Assembly: GCF_001280015.1 (NCBI RefSeq)
Contig: NZ_LGDV01000213.1
Span: 124,001-188,000, forward strand
Origin: Streptomyces sp. MMG1121
GTDB lineage: Bacteria; Actinomycetota; Actinomycetes; Streptomycetales; Streptomycetaceae
Reading direction: 5' to 3'
DNA: 64,000 nt
The notes under the pieces were generated by a model. It saw nothing but the letters and a program-made list of their open reading frames with translations, made no database searches and was not told the DNA's origin. Positions within the stretch are counted from its first letter, which is position 1, and each line of letters starts with the position of its first letter. The position numbers were made by a program, and so were the translations under genes. This document shows, one piece after another, positions 40,838 through 50,224 of this stretch.

Positions 40838-43200
40838 CCACGACCCGCGCGCGTCGGCACGTCACCGTACGGGGCGTCGTCCAGGGTGTCGGTTTCCGCC
40901 CGTTCGTGCACGCGCTCGCGGCCGAGCACGGGCTCACCGGCTGGGTCGCCAACGACGCCCGCGGTGTGGACGCGGAGGTCGAGGGCCCGGCCGCCGCCGT
41001 GGACGCGTTCTGCGCGGAGATCGGCACACGCGCGCCGCCCCTGGCCCTCGTCGAGTCCGTGGCGCACCACGCCGTCCCCCTCGGCCACGACAGCGGCTTC
41101 ACCATCCGGCCCTCCGGCGCCGGACCGGGCCGCACCCTGGTCTCCCCGGACACCGCCACCTGCGACGCCTGTCTGGCCGAACTCGCCGACCCCGCCGACC
41201 GCCGCCACCGGCACCCGTTCATCACCTGCACCCACTGCGGCCCCCGCTTCACGATCATCACCGGCCTGCCCTACGACCGGGCCACCACCACCATGGCCGG
41301 CTTCCCCCTCTGCCCCGACTGCGCCCGCGAGTACGAGGACCCCGCCGACCGCCGCTTCCACGCCCAGCCCATCGCGTGCCCGGACTGCGGCCCGCGCCTG
41401 GCCCTGCTGCACGCACCCGGCACCACCCACACCCTGCCCGACGCCGTACGAGCGCCCGGTGCCGTACGCGACGCCGAGGCGCTGGCCGAGGCCCGGCGGA
41501 TGCTGGCGGACGGGGCCGTCGTGGCCGTCAAGGGGATCGGCGGCTACCACCTGGCCTGCGACGCCTCCGACCCGCTCGCCGTACGCACCCTGCGCAAACG
41601 CAAGAACCGTGGCGCCAAGCCCTTCGCGGTGCTCGCCGACTCCCTCGTCACGGCGGAACGCATCGCCCGTGTCGGCGATGCCGAGCGCGCCCTCCTGCTC
41701 GGCCCGCGCAAACCGATCGTCCTGCTGCGCCGCCGCGATCCCGCCCCGCCCGACGTGACAGCCGAGGTCGCGCCCGGCAGCCCCGACCTCGGCGTCATGC
41801 TGCCGTACTCCCCGCTGCACCGGCTGCTGCTCGGTCTGCCGGGCGATCCGCCGGGCCCCAGCGTGCTCGTGCTGACCAGCGGCAACCGGGCCGGCGAGCC
41901 CATCGCCACCGACGACGGGGACGCCCTGGTCCGGCTCGACGGCCTGGCCGACGCCTGGCTGCTGCACGACCGGCCCATCCACGTGCCGTGCGACGACTCC
42001 GTCGTCCGCGTCTGCGACGGCGCGGAACTGCCCGTACGGCGCTCCCGCGGCTACGCCCCCTTCCCGGTCGCGCTGCCCGCACCCGTCGTCCCCGCACTCG
42101 CGGTCGGCGGCGACCTGAAGAACACCTTCTGCGTCGGTGACGACCGCTACGCCTGGCTCTCCGCGCACGTCGGCGACATGGACGACCTGGCCACGCTGAC
42201 CGCGTTCGAGCGGGCCACCGCCCAGCTGGCGGACCTCACCCGCGTCACCCCGCGCCTCCTGGCGGCCGATCTCCACCCCGGCTACCGGTCGTCCCAGTGG
42301 GCGGTCCGCACGGGACAGGCGCGTGACCTGCCGGTCGTACGCGTACAGCACCACCACGCGCACATCGCCTCCGCCATGGCCGAGCACGGTCTCGACGGCT
42401 CCCGCCCGGTGATCGGCGTCGCCTTCGACGGCACCGGATACGGCGACGACGGCGCGGTCTGGGGCGGCGAGGTGCTGCTGGCCGACTACGCCGGCTACCG
42501 GCGCTTCGCCCGTCTCGGCTACGTCCCGCTGCCCGGCGGTGACGCGGCGGTACGCAACCCGTACCGGATGGCGCTCGCCCACCTGTGGGCGGCCGGCCTG
42601 CCCTGGAGCGCGGACCTGCCGAGCGTCGCCGTCACCACCGCGGACGAACGGTCCCTGCTGAGAAGGCAGTTGGAGCGCGACTTCAACTGCGTGCCGACCT
42701 CCAGCATGGGCCGCCTCTTCGACGCGGTGTCCTCCCTCACCGGGGTCTGCCACCGGGTCGCCTACGAGGCGCAGGCCGCGATGGAGCTGGAGAACGCTGC
42801 GCTGTCCGACGGCGACAGCACCGCCGGCGGTGCCTACCGGTTCGCTCTGCACCCGGAATCCGAAGCGCGGGAAGCCCCGTTGGTGGCCGACGCCGGGCCG
42901 GTGCTGGCGGCCGTGGCCGTGGAGACCCTGGCCGGGGTCCCGGCGCCGCGCGTCGCCCGCCGCTTCCACGACGCCGTCGTCGCCCTCGTCCACGACGTGT
43001 GCGACGCGGCCAGAGTGCGCACGGGACTCGACACGGTGGCCCTGTCGGGCGGGGTGTTCTGCAACACCCTGCTCGTCTCGGGCTGCCGCACCGCACTGGA
43101 ACAGGACGGCTTCACCGTACTCGCGCACCACAGGGTGCCCCCCAACGACGGCGGCCTGGCCCTCGGCCAGTTGATCGTCGCCGCCCGGACCGGAGAGTGA
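40834..43200 (+). CDS. hypF: Carbamoyltransferase HypF
   Basis: A 788-residue enzyme that makes the cyanide ligand precursor from carbamoyl phosphate for the NiFe site. Domains in order: acylphosphatase (Arg-Gly-Val-Val-Gln-Gly-Val-Gly-Phe-Arg-Pro-Phe, ~residues 10-90), two zinc-finger pairs (Cys-Asp-Ala-Cys, Cys-Thr-His-Cys, Cys-Pro-Asp-Cys twice, ~108-190), YrdC-like (~200-390), and a Kae1-like C-terminal domain with His-His-His-Ala-His at ~505-509. Its length equals the family norm. A long minus-strand frame covers it but is antisense. ATG 40834 overlaps the hypB stop. Confidence 0.96.
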   Translation: MTTTRARRHVTVRGVVQGVGFRPFVHALAAEHGLTGWVANDARGVDAEVEGPAAAVDAFCAEIGTRAPPLALVESVAHHAVPLGHDSGFTIRPSGAGPGRTLVSPDTATCDACLAELADPADRRHRHPFITCTHCGPRFTIITGLPYDRATTTMAGFPLCPDCAREYEDPADRRFHAQPIACPDCGPRLALLHAPGTTHTLPDAVRAPGAVRDAEALAEARRMLADGAVVAVKGIGGYHLACDASDPLAVRTLRKRKNRGAKPFAVLADSLVTAERIARVGDAERALLLGPRKPIVLLRRRDPAPPDVTAEVAPGSPDLGVMLPYSPLHRLLLGLPGDPPGPSVLVLTSGNRAGEPIATDDGDALVRLDGLADAWLLHDRPIHVPCDDSVVRVCDGAELPVRRSRGYAPFPVALPAPVVPALAVGGDLKNTFCVGDDRYAWLSAHVGDMDDLATLTAFERATAQLADLTRVTPRLLAADLHPGYRSSQWAVRTGQARDLPVVRVQHHHAHIASAMAEHGLDGSRPVIGVAFDGTGYGDDGAVWGGEVLLADYAGYRRFARLGYVPLPGGDAAVRNPYRMALAHLWAAGLPWSADLPSVAVTTADERSLLRRQLERDFNCVPTSSMGRLFDAVSSLTGVCHRVAYEAQAAMELENAALSDGDSTAGGAYRFALHPESEAREAPLVADAGPVLAAVAVETLAGVPAPRVARRFHDAVVALVHDVCDAARVRTGLDTVALSGGVFCNTLLVSGCRTALEQDGFTVLAHHRVPPNDGGLALGQLIVAARTGE

Positions 43201-43210
43201 GGAGCTCATC

Positions 43211-43549
43211 ATGTGCCTGGCCGTTCCCGGCCGTGTGCTGGAGATCGAGGAACGGGACGCGACGCGCATGGCGAAGGTCGACTTCGGCGGAGTCGTCAAG
43301 GACGTGTGCCTGGAATACGTACCCGACATGCAGGTCGGCGACTACGCGATCGTCCACGTGGGCTTCGCGTTGCAGCGACTGGACGAGGAGTCGGCGAAAC
43401 AGACGCTGGAACTCTTCGAGAACCTCGGGGTGCTGGAGGAGGAGTTCGGCGACGCCTGGGCCAAAGCGGCCCGCGACGCCGGTGCGGAGCGTCCCGCGGA
43501 CACCGCACCCCATGCCACGGAGTCCGCCGACGAGGAAGGACGGTCATGA
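43211..43549 (+). CDS. hypC: Hydrogenase assembly chaperone HypC
   Basis: A 112-residue chaperone with the catalytic Met-Cys-Leu-Ala-Val-Pro-Gly-Arg-Val start; Cys2 carries the Fe(CN)2CO unit with HypD. The first ~75 residues form the OB-like domain, with [11 protein letters not shown]. The ~35-residue acidic C-terminal extension is longer than in E. coli HypC. GAGGAGC precedes ATG 43211, and its stop overlaps the hypD start. Confidence 0.95.
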   Translation: MCLAVPGRVLEIEERDATRMAKVDFGGVVKDVCLEYVPDMQVGDYAIVHVGFALQRLDEESAKQTLELFENLGVLEEEFGDAWAKAARDAGAERPADTAPHATESADEEGRS

Positions 43550-44659
43550 AGTACCTCGACGAGTTCAGCAACCCCGTGCTCGCGAAGCGCCTCTTCGACG
43601 ACATCAGAGCGATCACGACCCGCCCATGGTCCCTCATGGAGGTGTGCGGTGGGCAGACCCACTCGATCATCCGGCACGGCATCGATCAACTCCTGCCCGG
43701 GCAGATCCAGCTCATCCACGGTCCGGGCTGCCCCGTCTGCGTCACCCCTCTGGAGATCATCGACAAGGCCCTGGACATCGCCGCCCGTCCCGAGGTGATC
43801 TTCTGCTCCTTCGGCGACATGCTCCGGGTACCCGGCAGCGGCCGTGATCTGTTCAAGGTCAAGAGCGAGGGCGGGGACATCAGGGTGGTGTACTCGCCGC
43901 TGGACGCACTGCGCCTCGCCGAGGCCAACCCCGACCGGCAGGTGGTGTTCTTCGGCATCGGGTTCGAGACCACCGCGCCGCCCAACGCCATGACGGTCTA
44001 CCAGGCGAAGAAGCTCGGCATCACCAACTTCAGCCTGCTCGTCTCCCACGTCCGGGTACCGCCGGCGATCGACGCCATCATGAACGCTCCCGACTGCCGG
44101 GTGCAGGCGTTCCTCGCGGCCGGGCACGTCTGCACGGTCATGGGCACCGCCGAGTACCCCGAACTCGCCGAACGCCACAAGGTTCCCATCGTGGTCACCG
44201 GCTTCGAGCCGCTGGACATCCTGGAGGGAATCCGGCGCGCGGTGCGGCAGTTGGAGGAGGGCCGGCACACCGTCGAGAACGCCTACCCGCGTGCCGTTCA
44301 GCCGGGTGGCAGCCCCGCCGCCAAGGCGATGCTCGCCGACGTCTTCGAGGTGACCGACCGGTCCTGGCGCGGGATCGGCATGATTCCCCGCAGCGGCTGG
44401 CGGCTCTCCCCCAAGTACCGGGACTACGACGCCGAGTACCGCTTCTCGGTGACCGGCATCAACACCCGCGAGTCCACCGTGTGCCGCAGCGGCGAGGTCC
44501 TCCAGGGGCTGATCAAGCCGCACGAGTGCGCCGCCTTCGGCAAACAGTGCACCCCGCGCAACCCGCTCGGCGCCACCATGGTCTCCAGCGAGGGCGCCTG
44601 CGCGGCCTACTACCTGTACCGCAGGCTCGAGGTCCCGCCCAGGGAGGAGGCGAGTTCCC

Positions 44660-44667
<8 letters not shown>
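43546..44667 (+). CDS. hypD: Hydrogenase formation protein HypD
   Basis: A 373-residue scaffold on which the Fe(CN)2CO group is built. Visible conserved motifs are [20 protein letters not shown] (thiol redox pair), Gly-Phe-Glu-Thr-Thr-Ala-Pro, and a C-terminal iron-sulfur segment with Cys-Arg-Ser-Gly-Glu-Val, His-Glu-Cys and Lys-Gln-Cys-Thr-Pro. Its length is normal for the family. ATG 43546 overlaps the hypC stop by ATGA. Confidence 0.96.
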
Positions 44668-45748
<1,081 letters not shown>

Positions 45749-45786
45749 GGGACCGGGGGCGCGCGGAGGGAACGTTCGAGACCGCC

Positions 45787-46020
45787 CTACGAGACCCCGA
45801 TGTCCTTGAGGTGATCCGCCTGGGTGCCCAGAACGGGGGCGAGGGCGAGGCGCTCGGCGTCCTCGGTGCCGGGTTCGGCGGTGCGGACCGTGGTGCGCAG
45901 ATCGTCCAGGGCGACGAGGAGCGTGTCGCAGTCGAGCGCGGTCCGGCCGACCGCGGGGTGGTCGACGACCTTGCGTTCCGGCAGGTCCGGGAGTGGGGCC
46001 GGGGCGTCGGAGTCCCGGAG
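45787..46020 (-). pseudogene. C-terminal fragment of XRE/MmyB-type regulator
   Basis: The minus strand encodes ~60-75 residues matching the end of the MmyB-like domain: Val-Asp-His-Pro-Ala-Val-Gly-Arg, Leu-Asp-Cys-Asp-Thr-Leu-Leu-Val, Thr-Ala-Glu-Pro-Gly-Thr-Glu-Asp-Ala-Glu, then a stop at 45787. Its helix-turn-helix and most of its ligand domain are missing. Its upstream edge (~46020) meets the truncated start of an SDR on the other strand. The intact equivalent pair is at 55125-56788 (SDR and XRE, also divergent). Confidence 0.65.
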
Positions 46021-46227
46021 TTCGCCGTCGGGCACGACGTGTACATCGGTGCCCGCGACGAGGCCCGCGGCCGGACGGCCGCGGAGGAATCCGGTGCCCG
46101 TTTCGTCCAGCTCGATGTCACGGACGACGCCGCGGCCGCGGCCGCCTTCGCCCAGATCGAGGCCGACGGCGGACTCGACGTGCTCGTCGGCAACGCCGGC
46201 ATCGCCCTGCCCGCCCGCTACGGCCGT
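46021..46227 (+). pseudogene. Internal fragment of short-chain dehydrogenase
   Basis: About 65 codons read Gly-His-Asp-Val-Tyr-Ile-Gly-Ala-Arg-Asp, Val-Gln-Leu-Asp-Val-Thr-Asp-Asp and Leu-Asp-Val-Leu-Val-Gly-Asn-Ala-Gly-Ile-Ala. This is the region from the second strand to the Asn-Ala-Gly motif of an SDR. The nucleotide-binding Gly-x3-Gly-x-Gly start and everything after the Asn-Ala-Gly loop are missing; the 3' side is cut by the S53 protease gene ending at 46237. It faces the XRE fragment, as if a divergent pair had lost its middle. Confidence 0.7.
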
Positions 46228-46236
46228 GTCGGCCGG

Positions 46237-48237
46237 TCAGTGTGCGGCGTGGCGCAGTCCGGTGATGAAGGCGGCGCCGTTCGGGGTGCCGAGGCCCGTC
46301 ATGGTGTCGTAGCCCTTGGCGGTGACCTGCTGGGTGTAGGCGTGTTCCTGGGAGTCGAAGACGTCGACGCCCGCGCTGTCCGCCGGTCCGTTCGCCGGGA
46401 GGTAGGCACCCCGGTTCTGCTGGGGCGCCGACGCGCTGACCGGCAGGATGTCGTGGAACGCCCGGGTGCCGGCGAGCCGGTAGATCAGCGGGTTGATGAA
46501 GCCGAACGCCGATGTGCGGCCCTGCTGAGCGTCGGCGACGAGGCCGGCGATCAGCGGGCACGCCAGGCTGGTGCCTGCGTTCACCATGGTCCGGTACGGT
46601 CCCGGCTTCCCGTTGCCCACCGACTCGGTGTACCCGGTCAGAAGGCCGGTGTCGGGGTCGGCGTCGGCGGCGAGGTCGGGCACGGCCCGGTCGGTGGCGA
46701 TCCGCTTGCCGATCCGGACGCGCGACATCGACGCGGGGACGACGCCCTTCTGGTAGGCGGGCTGTCCGTAGTCGAGGCTGGTGCCTCCGCCGCCCCCGCT
46801 GACGCCCAGGTCGGTCCACTTGCCGTGGTCCAGGGAACCGTAGTCGTCGGACCATCCGGTCTCGAACACCCGGTTGTCCGCCGCCCCGATGCCGAGACTG
46901 GTGCCACCGACCGCCATGACGTACGGGTCGGAGTCGGTCGCCGTCAGGCCCGGAGTGTCGCCGGAGGCGAAGTACGCACCGACCCCCTCGGCAGCGGCCC
47001 GCAGGTCGATGGCGTGCACGGTCTGCTCCGGCACCTCGCCCAGGGGAATCTGCCACGAGTTGGATTCGATGGAGGCGCTGGGCCGGTGCCCGTCGCCGGT
47101 CAGTACGGCGAGAGCGGCGTCGAGCAGTGCCTGATCCTCGTCGCAGCCCTCTCCGATCACCATCAGCTGGTTGGCGTCCGGCGCCAGAGCGTAGACGGCC
47201 TCGGAGTCCATCTCCGCCTCGTCATTGACGGCGGCGGACTGCGCCGCACCGTGCGTGGGGGCGGGGGTGGTGCCACATGACTTTCCCGCCCGGACTTCCC
47301 GGAACTGAGAGGGTTTCGGTGCGGGGAGGTGGTTGGCCTTCGCGTAGTCCTTCAGCGTCTGGAACATCGCGGTCGGCGTCTCGTCCTCGGTCAGCGCCAC
47401 GGTCTGGCCTTTGCCGGTGTCCGTCCACGTCGCCCCGTAGGCGGCACGGATCTGGCCGGCGGTGTAGCCGCACACCGGCAGCGATCCCTGGGTCAGCCCT
47501 CGGTAGGCCGGGTGGAAGGTCTGTGTGCGCTGCGCCCAATACCGGGAGCAGGCCGGTGCTTTCACCGCCTCGGCGGACCGGCCCGCCGCCAGCATGGCCG
47601 CGCTCCGGGGCGCGGCCGGCCGGGGGCCGCCCAGCCCGGTCACTCCCAGCACCTCGGGCGCCAGCGCGGCCGGCACCGACACGTCACGGTCGTTGGACTG
47701 GATCACCCTGGGCCTGCCGTTCGCGTCCTTGCCCCGATACCGGTTGATCCGTACCTGGAATGCCGACTGCACCTGCGACACCGGCCCTGTCGCGGAGACG
47801 TAGTCACGGTCGCCGCTGACGTGGACCTGTGTCAGGCCCTCGGCGCTCAGCCACGCCGCAAGCGCCTTGGCGTGTGCGGCGGAAGGACCGAATCTGTCGG
47901 TGTAGGCACGGGGGCTCAGATAGTGGTGGAACTCGGCGCTGCCCGGGGTGGCGACCGCGTCGGCGAACCTGGCGGCTCCGGCCAGATCAGGCTTCAGCCA
48001 CACCTGGACGGTCAGATGCTGCGACGCCGACACGGCACCGGCAAGGGGCCCGGCGTACACAGCGGGGGCAGCCGTTCCCGGCACCTGCGCGGTGGACGCC
48101 GCCTGTGCGGTGCCGGGCACCTCCAGCCCCGCTCCGGCGGCCACCACAACGGCACAGCCGACCAAGGCGGTTGCGGCTCTGCGACGGCCTCCGGTCACGG
48201 AAGCCACTCCCCACCTCTTCGACAACGCTCTTGCCAC
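46237..48237 (-). CDS. Secreted S53-family (sedolisin/kumamolisin-like) protease
   Basis: A 666-residue exported serine-carboxyl peptidase. A signal region (Arg-Arg-Arg-Ala-Ala-Thr-Ala-Leu-Val-Gly, cleavage near Ala-Gln-Ala) precedes a pro-kumamolisin activation domain (~60-200). The catalytic domain (~250-660) has the Glu-x3-Asp pair in Asp-Glu-Ala-Glu-Met-Asp-Ser-Glu, the oxyanion Asp in Phe-Ala-Ser-Gly-Asp, and the nucleophile in Ala-Gly-Thr-Ser-Leu-Ala-Cys-Pro. A C-terminal calcium-site-like Asp-Val-Phe-Asp and Gly-Leu-Gly-Thr-Pro-Asn-Gly follow. Such enzymes digest proteins at acidic pH outside the cell. I chose GTG 48237 after GGGGGACAG; the frame continues upstream without signal-like character. 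GTG 48207 is an alternative. Confidence 0.9.
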   Translation of the reverse strand: MARALSKRWGVASVTGGRRRAATALVGCAVVVAAGAGLEVPGTAQAASTAQVPGTAAPAVYAGPLAGAVSASQHLTVQVWLKPDLAGAARFADAVATPGSAEFHHYLSPRAYTDRFGPSAAHAKALAAWLSAEGLTQVHVSGDRDYVSATGPVSQVQSAFQVRINRYRGKDANGRPRVIQSNDRDVSVPAALAPEVLGVTGLGGPRPAAPRSAAMLAAGRSAEAVKAPACSRYWAQRTQTFHPAYRGLTQGSLPVCGYTAGQIRAAYGATWTDTGKGQTVALTEDETPTAMFQTLKDYAKANHLPAPKPSQFREVRAGKSCGTTPAPTHGAAQSAAVNDEAEMDSEAVYALAPDANQLMVIGEGCDEDQALLDAALAVLTGDGHRPSASIESNSWQIPLGEVPEQTVHAIDLRAAAEGVGAYFASGDTPGLTATDSDPYVMAVGGTSLGIGAADNRVFETGWSDDYGSLDHGKWTDLGVSGGGGGTSLDYGQPAYQKGVVPASMSRVRIGKRIATDRAVPDLAADADPDTGLLTGYTESVGNGKPGPYRTMVNAGTSLACPLIAGLVADAQQGRTSAFGFINPLIYRLAGTRAFHDILPVSASAPQQNRGAYLPANGPADSAGVDVFDSQEHAYTQQVTAKGYDTMTGLGTPNGAAFITGLRHAAH

Positions 48238-48643
48238 GTCTGTCCCCCAGCCCAGCCCGATCGCTCCGGCACCCGGCGGATCCCGGCCCCGCTCCTCGTA
48301 TGACGTGGCACCGGGGCCCCGGGTTGCAGTGATCTGCCGAGCACAGTCGGGTTGCGGGGCCGGGGCGGTTGGACACCGGCGGCAGGCGCGACATGGTGCC
48401 GTGCCGCCCGTCGGGCACCCGCCACCGGGTGCCGCGCGACTTTCACCCGCGCGCCGGACGCGCCACCGGTCCCGGGTCCTGGCTGCGCCGGGAGATCGAC
48501 CGGCTGAGGGAACATTCCGACGCCATCGACCGGGGCCTGGAGACCGACGGCCGGCAGGCTGACCGACGGCGTGGACGACACCGTCCGCGCTCGCGCGCAC
48601 GCCGCCCGGCGAAGTGATGCCATCGGCCACGGCTGGCCCGGCG
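48238..48643. other. Gap with no confident gene
   Basis: This 406-bp stretch holds the promoter of the S53 protease. A plus-strand frame ending at 48617 has a helical Arg-Glu-Ile-Asp-Arg-Leu-Arg-Glu-His-Ser-Asp-Ala-Ile-Asp segment with G/C-biased codons. However, its 5' part has poor bias and no ribosome site, so I do not call it a gene. Confidence 0.4.
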
Positions 48644-49528
48644 TCAGTCGGTGGCGAAGTAGTGGCCGTCCTCCAGGTCGGCGATCAGGCCGGGGTGGGA
48701 CGGCTCCCAGCCCAGCAACCGCCTGGTGTCCGTGTGGGACATCGTGATGTCGAGCGTGATGAACGGGAAGGCCCTGAAGTGGTCCGCGGCCCGCTCGGGC
48801 GGGATGCTCACGGCCGGGACGTCCAGATGGCGGCCGATGGTCTCGGCGATCTCACGCACCGTGATGCCCTCCTCGGTCGCCGCGTACAGCTGCGAGCCGG
48901 CCGGGGCCTTCTCCAGCGCCAGTCGGTACAGGTGACCGACGTCCAGGGCGTGACCGGCGGGCCAGCGGTTGGCGCCGTCGCCGACGTAGCCGGAGACGCC
49001 GGTGTCGCGGGCGATCTTGATCAGCGTGGGGATGAAGCCGGTCCTGTCCCGCGCGCTGTGCGTGACGGGCGGGATCGCGACGAGCACGGTCCGCACGTCG
49101 CGTTCGGTGAAGCCGGTGATCGCCCGCGCGACGGCGGACCGGGGGTTGGCGTCGATCGCCCTGTCGCGCTTCGCGTCGCCGGTGCGCGTCAGGCCGACAC
49201 CGATCAGTGCCTTGCCCGTGCCGGCCAGCGCGTCGCCGAGCGTCCGCACCACGGTCAGGTCGGCGGCCACCGCGTCGGCGAACTTCCCGGCGGCGATGGC
49301 TCCGTGGTCGAACGCGAGGTGGATGACCGCGTCCGCGTCGACGGCGGCCTCCCGCAGACCGTCCAGGTCGTCGACGTCGCCGCGGCGCACCACTGCGCCC
49401 ATGGCGTCGACCGCGGCGGCCGAGGCCGCGGACCGGGCCAGGCCGACGACCTGGTGTCCGGCCCGGATCAGTTCGGGCACCACGGCGGATCCGATGTGAC
49501 CGCCGGCGCCGGTGACGAATACACGCAT
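48644..49528 (-). CDS. Extended SDR / NAD(P)-dependent epimerase-like protein
   Basis: A 294-residue extended-type SDR. The N-terminal Rossmann motif is Val-Thr-Gly-Ala-Gly-Gly-His-Ile-Gly-Ser, followed by Gly-Asp-Val-Asp-Asp-Leu and Val-Ile-His-Leu-Ala-Phe. The usual catalytic Tyr-x3-Lys is not seen at the expected place, so it may be an atypical NAD(P)-binding reductase or a sensor. It is divergent from a TetR gene across a 17-bp perfect inverted repeat, the classic layout of a TetR-repressed oxidoreductase. The start is ATG 49528 with GGAGGCCAC upstream. Confidence 0.88.
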   Translation of the reverse strand: MRVFVTGAGGHIGSAVVPELIRAGHQVVGLARSAASAAAVDAMGAVVRRGDVDDLDGLREAAVDADAVIHLAFDHGAIAAGKFADAVAADLTVVRTLGDALAGTGKALIGVGLTRTGDAKRDRAIDANPRSAVARAITGFTERDVRTVLVAIPPVTHSARDRTGFIPTLIKIARDTGVSGYVGDGANRWPAGHALDVGHLYRLALEKAPAGSQLYAATEEGITVREIAETIGRHLDVPAVSIPPERAADHFRAFPFITLDITMSHTDTRRLLGWEPSHPGLIADLEDGHYFATD

Positions 49529-49567
49529 GAGTGGCCTCCTGGGACGTGGCTCCGCCCGGGCGGGACG

Positions 49568-49627
49568 AAGTGATGTGACTTGGTTCCATCACCATACTCG
49601 AGATGACGGTACCAAGTCACATCACTT
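49568..49627. promoter_or_regulatory. 17-bp perfect inverted repeat between SDR and TetR genes
   Basis: AAGTGATGTGACTTGGT at 49568-49584 is exactly complementary to 49611-49627, with 26 bp between. Each arm itself has AAGT-N6-ACTT symmetry, so the region may hold two operator copies. It spans the whole divergent promoter (SDR start 49528, TetR start 49639) and is the likely autoregulatory target of the TetR protein. Confidence 0.75.
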
Positions 49628-49638
49628 ATGCTGTTCCC

Positions 49639-50211
49639 ATGGCTCGATGGGAACCGAACGCACGGGAACGGCTGGTGCGCGCCGCACTCGACCTGTTCAC
49701 CGAACAGGGCTACGACGCCACCACCGTCAACGAGATCGCCGATCGAGCCGGTCTGACCAAGACCACCTTCTTCCGGCACTTCCCCGACAAGCGGGAAGTG
49801 CTGTTCGCCGGCCAGGACACGCACGCCCGGCTCCTCGCCGACGCGATCACCGCGGCACCCGGCCCGGCCACACCTCTCGACGCGGTCCGGGCGGCCCTCG
49901 ACGCCATCACCGCCACCTTCACGGACGACCGCCGCGCGTTCAGCGCCCAGCTCCGCCCGGTCATGGCCGCCAACAGCGAGCTGCAGGAGCGCGCCGCCTT
50001 CAAGCGCGCCAGGCTGGCCGGGGCCGTGACCGACGCACTCCGCGAGCGCGGCGTACCGGAGCCGACCGCGAGCCTCGCCGCCGAGCTCGGCATCCGCGCC
50101 TTCTACGACGCCTTCGAGCAGTGGGCCGATCCGGCCAACCGGCAGACGCTGGCCGAACTCACCGGCCACGCCCTCGATGAACTCCGAGCCGCGGCGGCCG
50201 CACTCGGCTAG
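49639..50211 (+). CDS. TetR-family transcriptional regulator
   Basis: A 190-residue TetR repressor. The N-terminal helix-turn-helix is typical: Ala-Leu-Asp-Leu-Phe-Thr-Glu-Gln-Gly-Tyr-Asp-Ala-Thr-Thr-Val, then Ala-Gly-Leu-Thr-Lys-Thr-Thr-Phe-Phe-Arg-His-Phe-Pro-Asp-Lys-Arg-Glu. The rest is the helical ligand/dimer domain. ATG 49639 is taken; an upstream in-frame start at 49603 lies inside the inverted repeat. It probably represses the divergent SDR gene and itself. It is convergent with lanM, 13 bp away. Confidence 0.92.
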   Translation: MARWEPNARERLVRAALDLFTEQGYDATTVNEIADRAGLTKTTFFRHFPDKREVLFAGQDTHARLLADAITAAPGPATPLDAVRAALDAITATFTDDRRAFSAQLRPVMAANSELQERAAFKRARLAGAVTDALRERGVPEPTASLAAELGIRAFYDAFEQWADPANRQTLAELTGHALDELRAAAAALG

Positions 50212-50224
50212 TACCTGGTCGAGG

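Noticed and set aside
40456..43329. A 957-codon open frame on the minus strand across hypF.
   Set aside because: It is antisense to a complete, motif-bearing hypF; its Gly/Val/Arg-rich translation matches no family and reflects GC bias.
48369..48617. Possible small helical gene upstream of the S53 protease.
   Set aside because: There is no ribosome site, the first half has poor codon bias and no homologue is recognised.
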